5,299 nucleotides of DNA from an uncultured Mycoplasma sp. (GTDB taxonomy: Bacteria; Bacillota_I; Bacilli_A; Mycoplasmatales; Metamycoplasmataceae): the NCBI GenBank assembly GCA_947040465.1, contig CAMRBO010000041.1, forward strand, positions 1 to 5,299, given 5' to 3'. The translations under genes were made by a program, and so were the position numbers. Positions 1 through 5,299 of this stretch are shown in pieces. How positions within the stretch are numbered: position 1 is the first letter of the stretch; each line of letters begins with the position of its first letter. The notes beneath the pieces are model-generated. The model saw only the letters and a program-made list of their open reading frames with translations. It did not search any database and was not told where the DNA came from.

Positions 1-515
1 TAATAAAATTAGATAAAAATACTGTTACATCATTTGTTATTGCTAATAGTCAAGATAAAATATTATTGATGAATGATAAAAATAAAATTAAACAAATTAA
101 TTTTTCAAAATTTGCATATTCAACAAGAGCATCAAAAGGCGGAAAAATAATTACTTTAATTAGTTCCAAACCTACAATCATTACATCCATAACAAAAGCA
201 AATGATTCTACTTTCGTTATTAGAAACTCAAATGGTATTATGATAGAAAAATATAAGGTAGATAATAAAACTCAAGTTTTAGATAGTAATTTTACAAAAA
301 TATCAAAAGATATTTTAAATATTTCTATACAGAGTGACTTATCCACCAATACTGAAGAGGGTTATTTTAATGTCGTTCATACAACCGAATCTAGTGATGA
401 AACAATAAGTTCTTCAGAACAAAAAATAAATGATGTATTTAGAAAAACTAATGATAAAATCAAAGAAATTGATGAAATTAATATTGATGAAATTCTAAAA
501 AAATTTAATATATAA
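1..515 (+). CDS. parC: Type II topoisomerase subunit A, C-terminal part (probably topoisomerase IV ParC), 5' end outside window
   Basis: The frame is open from the left edge (first full codon at base 3) to TAA at 513-515, so only the last 170 or so residues are present. The visible part reads as repeated beta-propeller blades of the GyrA/ParC C-terminal DNA-wrapping domain. Two successive units have the form 'hydrophobic strand, short N/D-K-x-x-I-K turn, strand, basic Ser/Thr-Arg...Lys-Gly-Gly segment' (for example LLMNDKNKIKQINFSKF, then TRASKGGKII). A non-conserved acidic, Ser/Thr-rich tail follows and ends in a short helix (EIDEINIDEILKKFNI). In this family the domain binds and bends DNA for the cleavage/religation core, which lies upstream of the window. 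ParC is preferred over GyrA because no GyrA-box is visible and the tail is typical of mollicute ParC, but the fragment cannot decide this firmly. The TTG/ATG at 66-71 is internal, not the start. The next gene starts 20 bases downstream. Confidence 0.7.
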   Translation, partial: IKLDKNTVTSFVIANSQDKILLMNDKNKIKQINFSKFAYSTRASKGGKIITLISSKPTIITSITKANDSTFVIRNSNGIMIEKYKVDNKTQVLDSNFTKISKDILNISIQSDLSTNTEEGYFNVVHTTESSDETISSSEQKINDVFRKTNDKIKEIDEINIDEILKKFNI

Positions 516-522
516 TAAATAA

Positions 523-528
523 AAGGAA
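523..528 (+). promoter_or_regulatory. Ribosome binding site of nadE
   Basis: AAGGAA lies 7 bases before the ATG at 536. This fixes the start of nadE upstream of the conserved P-loop and rules out the in-frame ATG at 701, which would remove the nucleotide-binding motif. Confidence 0.75.
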
Positions 529-535
529 CAAATAT

Positions 536-1270
536 ATGGATTATTTAAAATATTATGATTATTTAGTTTCTTGACTCAAAAGAGAAGTTGCCAAAACTGG
601 CGCTAAGGGTGTAATTGTAGGAATAAGTGGTGGAATTGATTCAGCTCTTGTTGGAGCAATTGCTAAGAATGCCTTTCCTAATAATTCATTAGGTGTTATT
701 ATGCCGATATCCAATAGACCACAAGATGAAAAAGACGGAATTGAATTATGCGAAAGAATTGGTCTTGATTATAATATTGTTGAACTTAAAAATGAATTTA
801 AAATAATTTCTGAAAAACTAAAACTTTCAAAAGATATTTCCAAAGGGAATTTACAAGCAAGACTAAGAATGTCGACCATATATGCAATAGCTCAAGAAAA
901 AGATTTTTTAGTTTTAGGAACTGATAACTTAGCTGAATACTATTTAGGTTATTTCACAAAGTATGGTGATGGAGCTTGTGATTTATTGCCAATAGTTCAA
1001 CTACATAAATCTGAAGTTTTTGAAATATCTAAACTTTTAGATTTACCAAAAACAATTATTAATAAACCACCTTCGGCAGGATTATGAGATAATCAAGAAG
1101 ATGAAAAAGAATTAGGATTCACATATAGTGAATTTGAATCATTTATGAAAAATGAAAATACTAATAATAATATCAAAAATGATATTGAAAAACAGCATCA
1201 AATTACTCAACATAAAAGAAATGAAATACCTAAACCACTTTCAACAAAAAATTATAAAAATAAGGAATAA
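536..1270 (+). CDS. nadE: NH3-dependent NAD+ synthetase
   Basis: A 244-residue protein read with code 4. It catalyses the last step of NAD+ synthesis in the cytoplasm: ATP-dependent amidation of nicotinate adenine dinucleotide. Visible motifs: the PP-loop SGGIDS at residues 31-36, which binds ATP pyrophosphate; GNLQARLRM at 104-112; GTDNLAE at 128-134; GYFTKYGDGACDLLP at 138-152; PPSAGLW at 178-184 followed by an acidic EDE; and HKR at 226-228 near the C-terminus. The length fits the short, single-domain form. There is no N-terminal glutaminase domain, so free ammonia is the inferred nitrogen donor. Trp13 (572-574) and Trp184 (1085-1087) are both TGA, and Trp184 sits in a conserved position. 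The gene lies 20 bases after the topoisomerase gene and 3 bases before the azoreductase, so it is probably within one transcript. All expected motifs are present and nothing looks broken. Confidence 0.95.
1262..1267 (+). promoter_or_regulatory. Ribosome binding site of the azoreductase gene
   Basis: AAGGAA lies 6 bases before the ATG at 1274 and inside the last codons of nadE. The overlap of this site with the upstream coding sequence suggests that the two genes are translated from one message. Confidence 0.7.
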
Positions 1271-1273
1271 AAT

Positions 1274-1864
1274 ATGAAAAAAGTACTAGTAATAAAAAGC
1301 AGTCTTTCTGTAAAAAAATCAATAACTAATGAGGCTGTTGATTTTTTTATTGAAAATTACAAATTAACTAATCCAAATGATATTATTGATTTTCTAGATT
1401 TAAATGAAAATAAGAAAATTTCGGAAGCATTAAATTCTAAAACGTTATCAACTTTTTTCAATGATGAATCTGATGCTTTAATTGATCAATTAAAATCAGC
1501 TGATAAGATCGTTATTTCTGCAGGGATGGTTAATTTTAATATCCCGACATCGTTGAAATCGTATTTTGATAATGTTTTGCAAGCAAATAAAACATTTAAA
1601 TATAAATATAAGGGTAACGGAGAAAGTTTTGGGTTACTTAACTCTAAAGTTAAAGTTCAATTGATTTTAGCGCAAGGATCAATTGTTAATTGATATCCAT
1701 TTGCTTTATTTGATGAATACCTTGAGGGTTTATTAAACTTTATTGGGTTAACTGATATTAACACCATCATTTATGACGGAACCAAAACTGAAGAAAAATT
1801 AACACTAAAACCTGAAGAAGTGATCGATAAAAATATGCTAATCAAATTAGCAACAAAATTTTAA
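1274..1864 (+). CDS. azoR: FMN-dependent NADH-azoreductase (AzoR/AcpD family, flavodoxin-like fold)
   Basis: A 196-residue protein, close to the usual family length of about 200. Family members are soluble FMN enzymes that use NADH to reduce quinones and azo compounds; the older name AcpD reflects a mistaken acyl-carrier-protein phosphodiesterase assignment. The N-terminal strand MKKVLVIKSS is followed by a Ser-rich phosphate-binding loop (residues 9-17) as in flavodoxin-like folds. The diagnostic block runs from about 82 to 110: SAGMVNFNIPTSLKSYFDNV, then a TFKY motif, matching the family pattern N-F-x-I-P-x-x-L-K-x-Y-x-D. A C-terminal YLEGLLNFIGLTDI segment (149-162) matches the strand/helix seen near the end of the family. 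Trp140 (1691-1693) is TGA. The start follows AAGGAA and lies 3 bases after the nadE stop. Family assignment is strong; the physiological substrate is unknown and could be a quinone or disulfide-stress electrophile rather than an azo dye. Confidence 0.88.
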
Positions 1865-1882
1865 TTTTAATTAATAATGTAA

Positions 1883-1888
1883 TATAAT
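1883..1888 (+). promoter_or_regulatory. Possible -10 element for the HAD hydrolase gene
   Basis: A consensus TATAAT sits in the 40-base gap between the azoreductase stop and the HAD start. No good -35 hexamer is seen at the right distance (the bases around 1860-1866 are only A/T), and no TG lies at the extended -10 position. A start about 6-7 bases downstream would fall at about 1895, inside the Shine-Dalgarno sequence, leaving a leader of only about 10 bases. In such AT-rich DNA a chance match is quite possible. Confidence 0.3.
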
Positions 1889-1893
1889 TTGAG

Positions 1894-1900
1894 AAGGTGG
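1894..1900 (+). promoter_or_regulatory. Strong ribosome binding site of the HAD hydrolase gene
   Basis: AAGGTGG within GAGAAGGTGG is the best Shine-Dalgarno match in the window, with AAGG 7 bases before the ATG at 1905. It places the start upstream of the DLDGT motif; the ATG at 1935 lies inside that motif, at DG, and would remove the catalytic aspartate. Confidence 0.75.
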
Positions 1901-1904
1901 TTTT

Positions 1905-2777
1905 ATGAGTAAATTTAAATGAATAGTTTCTGATTTGGATGGAACACTACTTCATCACAAGGATAAAAAAAATATTATCTATGATGAAGTTATTAATGAA
2001 TTACACAGAGTTATTGAGCAAGATAATAGAAAATTTTCAATCGCTACTGGTAGACACTACAAAGATATTTTAAGCATTATCAAAAAATTTAAAATAAAGA
2101 TGCCTAAAAATTCAATTGTTATCGGCACTAATGGTTGTCAAATATATTCGATAGACTCCAAAAAATTGATTTTAAACAAAATTTTAGATGATGAAATTAT
2201 TCAAACAGAAATGCCTAAAATCATGTGATTTTTAGATGAGGTTGCTCCTAATGCAACTTTAATTTTTGCCTATGGTCAAGATGAAAACATTTATTTTGTC
2301 AAAAATAAATCCAATCAATTTGATAAAATGTTTAATGCTGTCTTAAAACATGAAGATAATAATGGAGTTTTCAAATACACAATTGTTGATAGTGTCAAGG
2401 ATTTAAAAAATATAACAAAATTTTGCATAGATTTTTTAAATGATATTGATAATCCTTTAAATTTAATTGATTTATTATCTAGAGTAAGTAGTAAAGTTGA
2501 TTATGCAAATACTGGTTCTAAATTCATTGAAATAATCATTAAGAATACCAATAAGGCAACAGCTTTAGAATATATAAATAAAAAATATTATAAATTTGAA
2601 AAAGAAGATATTTTGGTTTTTGGAGATTCTGGAAATGATGTTGAAATGATGGATTTTGCCGGAACATCTGTAACACGTCATGATGCAAGACCTGAAATTC
2701 AATCAAGAGCAACACTAATATATGATGGTGGAGCATCTAAATTTGTTAAAAATGCTTTGGTCGATTTAATTAAGTAA
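1905..2777 (+). CDS. Cof-type HAD superfamily hydrolase (subfamily IIB, probable sugar-phosphate or related phosphatase)
   Basis: A 290-residue cytoplasmic phosphatase-like protein of typical Cof-family length. HAD motifs in order: motif I SDLDGTLL at 9-16, with nucleophile Asp10 and acid/base Asp12; motif II SIATGR at 45-50 with Thr48; a TNG turn at 75-77; motif III Lys217 in the NKATALEYI segment; motif IV GDSGNDVEMM at 240-249, with Asp241 and Asp245 as Mg2+ ligands. The region between about 85 and 200 is the C2-type cap that sets substrate choice, which cannot be read from sequence. After motif IV the usual M-x-N-A is replaced by SVTRHDARPEIQ, which differs from the common Cof pattern. 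Trp6 (1920-1922) and Trp108 (2226-2228) are TGA; a standard-code reading would split the gene in two. Its last 8 bases overlap the convergent helicase gene. Confidence 0.92.
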
Positions 2778-5205
2778 CTTTAGAAACTATTTCTTTTATT
2801 ATTTTTTCCTTATTTTTTCTTCAATTAATTTCAAAGATATTAAATATTTCATAACCTCTTGTCTTTACGAAAGATTGTTTGTCAAACTCTTCCAAAATTT
2901 CAGTTTTTGCATTTTTCCACTGATGCAATTCAAGTCCCAATATGACTTTTTTTGAAAATTTATCAAAAATCGCAATATCAATCCTCTTGGTTCCAATTTT
3001 ATATTTTGATAATAAATATAAACCATTTCTTTCCAATATGTATTTTGATAGAGAAACGTTAACATCTCTTTCGAAACTTGTTTCTAAAGGTAAGGTTTTC
3101 TTTTCAGTTGATAAACTAGAATTTATATTATCGCAATGAAGTATAAACTCTTTAAAACATTGAGCATTTAAATTTGTTGGTGAAATAGACATATCTATCG
3201 CTTTAAAAGATTTAACTACAATCATTTTTTCTTTAGACCTAGTAACAGCAACATTTAATCTATTTTTTCCACCATCCATATTTAATGGACCAAAAGAATT
3301 ACGCATTTTTCTGTCTTGAGATGGCTTCCCATAAGCTATTGACATAATTACCAAATCTCCTTCATTACCTTGGACATTCTCTAGATTAGTAATTATTAAT
3401 TTGGATTCTCTCATTTTTAAAATAACTTCTTGATTTTTACTAGATATTATTTTGGATACAATTAATCCTGATTGAGATTCATTAAATGTAATAATCAAAA
3501 TCTTTTTATATTTGTTAATATTTTTGATAATTAAATTTAAAATTACTTCAGCCTCTTCTTTATTTACTCTATCAACAAAATATCCATCCACATCTATAAC
3601 TTCAAAAGGTTGAGAGGTAAAGTTCTTATTGACAGACGCAACATTAAGTTTATTATCATAAATGTTTTTATTAGAAAATTCAATCAAGTCTTGAGAAGCA
3701 GAACGATAATGGTTATTTAATAAAATTTCGTTTCAATCTGAAACAATTGCTCGCAATAATAAAGAATCTAAATCTGAGTATTTTATTTTATATTCTGAAA
3801 CATTTGTTTTACCTTCGTCTTCTTCATCTTCTTCATCTTCTTGATATCTAGTATTAAAAAATGATGAAGGTTTTAATTGTTTATCATCACCAGCAACAAT
3901 TTTAATATCTGTTCGATATAAAATTGGATATGCTCTTTCTAAAAACATTTGTGATGCTTCATCAAATATTCCATAATCAAATAATTTATCTTTACATTCA
4001 ATAATATCAGAAACATCTTCTGGGCGCGCAATCCAAATAGGAAACAATAATAATAATGATGAAAAATATTTTTTCATAAATGTATTAATTTTCGGGAATC
4101 TTTTTAAATTACTTAGCCTAAAAATCTCTATTATGTCCTCTTTATTGGGAGAATTATTTATTTTTTCTTTTCATGATATTATAAGTTTTTGATATATCTC
4201 ATTAATAATAATATCTCAGTCAATATTTTTTTCATAATATATCAGATCATTGATAGAAATATATTCATCAATTAATTTTTGATTTTCTTCTGTTAAATAT
4301 TTATCCTCAAATTCGAAGATTTTATTAGCTAATTGGGCATTTTCAAAAGTAATTCCATTTTCAAAAATAATCACAGGAAATATGGGATTAATATTTAATC
4401 AATTATTTTCAATATAATCCGTTAGATGTTCTTCAAATATAAATTCTCTTGTAAAGAAAAAAACATTGAGTGGAGATAAAAAATATTTATTTTCAAGATA
4501 AACAAAAAAATCTTCAAAATTATCAATGTATTTCACAACTTTATTTGCAAGCAAAATAATGGATTTTCATTTTGGTGTTTTAATATTTTGAAAATCTTTT
4601 GTTTTAATTTCATTATTTAAATATCAATTACCAACAACATATTTTCTATCTAATAATTTCACATTTTGAACGGCAGATAATATCTTTCTGGCATTATTAT
4701 TTTTCATAATTTTTATTAAAATTTCTTCTTCGATTCCTAATTCTTGACAATATTTTTCTAATTCAAGATAATATTCTTCTAATTTTTCATAAATAAAAAT
4801 ATTTTTTTGAAACATCTTTAAAAGATTAGGGTTTTCTTTAAATATAATTTTAATTTTTAATTGAGATTGTTCAATCTTTTTGATTTCTAAAATTGAAAGC
4901 GTATTTAAGTCAAATTTTGTCAGTTTATTTCAAAACATATTCATGTTATTCATTTCATTTTCAAAGTCAGAAAACTTTTTTTTCATTTTAATAGATAAAA
5001 TTTCTGCATCAATTATATTCAACATATCATTCTTAAGCAAAAATATTGATAAATTATTTATAGAAAAAAAATCAATTTTTGTTAAAAGATTTAATTTGTG
5101 CTTTTTAATTTGTGCTAAAGTAGTTTCGCTCAATAATTGATATTTAACTTCAAGATAATCATTATAATCAAAATTTCCTGTATTCCATTCTTTGATTTTT
5201 TTCAT
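2770..5205 (-). CDS. SF1 (DNA2/NAM7-like) helicase core without Walker A, fused to a C-terminal PD-(D/E)XK Vsr-like nuclease domain
   Basis: One frame of 811 codons with 8 TGA and 3 TGG Trp codons and no TAA/TAG before 2770-2772. Residues 1-375 are mostly helical, Lys/Glu-rich (coiled-coil-like at about 139-160) and carry no recognisable catalytic motif. The helicase core follows: motif II DEASQ at 415-419; motif III GDDKQLKP at 439-446; an acidic EDE repeat at 456-464; motif IV-like NNHYRS at 497-502; motif V VQGNEGD at 611-617; motif VI NRLNVAVTRSK at 648-658. The C-terminus (about 708-800) resembles the REase_MTES_1575/Vsr-like fold: FER at 711-713, RIDIA with Asp743, LELH with Glu759, and an IFEINW end with Trp795. 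Such proteins use NTP to unwind or remodel nucleic acid and cut it, and related fusions occur in DNA repair and phage defence; the role here is inference. The Walker A loop that should precede motif II is absent, so NTPase activity is doubtful unless another protein supplies it. The ATG at 5205 has only a weak AAGG 11 bases upstream. The in-frame stop at 5227-5229 blocks extension. Confidence 0.87.
3814..3840 (-). repeat. Three tandem 9-base units coding Glu-Asp-Glu inside the helicase gene
   Basis: On the minus strand the unit GAAGATGAA occurs three times in tandem (one copy has GAC for GAT), giving EDEEDEEDE at residues 456-464. The repeat lies in the linker after helicase motif III. Each unit is a multiple of three bases, so gain or loss of a unit by slippage would change the linker length without breaking the frame. 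Confidence 0.85.
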
Positions 5206-5299
5206 TATAAAAAAGGCCTTATTTAATTAATATTTTTTTTAAATTAGGAACAAAAAAAATTTTCCACTAAATAAAAATTGGATTTGTATTTAACCGTTA
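5206..5299. other. Non-coding stretch upstream of the helicase gene, to the window edge
   Basis: This stretch has stops in all three minus-strand frames. The helicase frame itself meets TAA at 5227-5229 and again further upstream. It contains A/T runs, the 8-base palindrome AAGGCCTT at 5213-5220 (its minus-strand AAGG is the only ribosome-site candidate for the helicase), and AT-rich hexamers that could serve as a minus-strand -10 box, but none stands out. One minus-strand frame is open from the edge down to a TAA at 5244-5246. It could be the tail of another gene but is too short to call. Confidence 0.5.

Noticed and set aside
2539..2736. Minus-strand 65-codon frame inside the HAD gene
   Set aside because: It is antisense to HAD motifs III and IV, with His/Leu-rich low-complexity composition typical of a shadow frame.
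2782..2797. AGAAA-CTA-TTTCT hairpin followed by a T-rich run as a terminator of the HAD gene
   Set aside because: The stem is only 5 weak base pairs in AT-rich DNA and lies inside the helicase coding end, so chance is the likelier explanation.
2942..3139. Plus-strand open frame of 65 codons and overlapping minus-strand 66-codon frame at 2865-3065
   Set aside because: Both lie across the conserved nuclease domain in other frames and show no ribosome site or family motif.
3805..3813. Gly-Lys-Thr (residues 465-467) in the helicase as a possible Walker A motif
   Set aside because: It follows motif III and the acidic repeat, lacks the upstream glycines of a P-loop and is in the wrong order relative to motif II.
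572..4932. In-frame TGA codons as signs of pseudogenes or split genes
   Set aside because: All 13 are in otherwise intact frames, several at conserved Trp positions, and they occur in every complete gene. This fits code 4 rather than decay.
4880..5140. Plus-strand open frame of 86 codons
   Set aside because: It is the antisense shadow of the helicase gene, Phe/Ile/Ser-rich because the sense strand is Lys/Glu/Asn-rich, with no ribosome site.
5204..5209. Minus-strand TATAAT overlapping the helicase start codon as a promoter
   Set aside because: A transcript from it would begin inside the coding region and lack the start codon. No -35 element is visible and such hexamers are common by chance here.
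5244..5299. Minus-strand frame open from the window edge as the end of an upstream gene
   Set aside because: Only about 18 codons are visible with no recognisable motif, so it cannot be told apart from chance.

Overview
This 5.3 kb window is very AT-rich and comes from a mollicute that reads UGA as tryptophan (genetic code 4), most likely a Mycoplasma-type organism. The evidence is internal. Every complete gene is interrupted by TGA under the standard code. Reading TGA as Trp restores full-length proteins and puts Trp at conserved family positions, such as the ...AGLW... segment of NAD synthetase. I count 13 TGA and 3 TGG tryptophan codons. The species cannot be fixed from this sequence.

Left half, plus strand: the 3' end of a type II topoisomerase A subunit (probably parC, cut by the window edge) is followed by nadE (ammonia-dependent NAD+ synthetase), then an AzoR/AcpD-type FMN-dependent NADH-azoreductase. 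Gaps are 20 and 3 bases and each start has an AAGGAA ribosome site, so this looks like one co-transcribed run. NadE makes NAD+, whose reduced form is the usual electron donor of the azoreductase family. After a 40-base gap with a possible -10 box comes a Cof-type HAD hydrolase with all four catalytic motifs.

Right half, minus strand: one large open frame of 811 codons runs convergently towards the HAD gene and overlaps its last 8 bases. It encodes an SF1 helicase-like protein with motifs II to VI, followed by a C-terminal PD-(D/E)XK nuclease-like domain of the Vsr/REase_MTES_1575 kind. A standard-code reading breaks this gene into pieces. Its most notable property is that the helicase core has no Walker A motif (motif I). 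The 94 bases upstream contain stops in all three minus-strand frames, so the ATP-binding part is either lost or encoded separately outside the window.

I see no tRNA, rRNA, CRISPR array, insertion sequence or convincing terminator. The plus-strand genes are ordinary housekeeping genes. The helicase-nuclease is the accessory-looking element and the part most worth following up.
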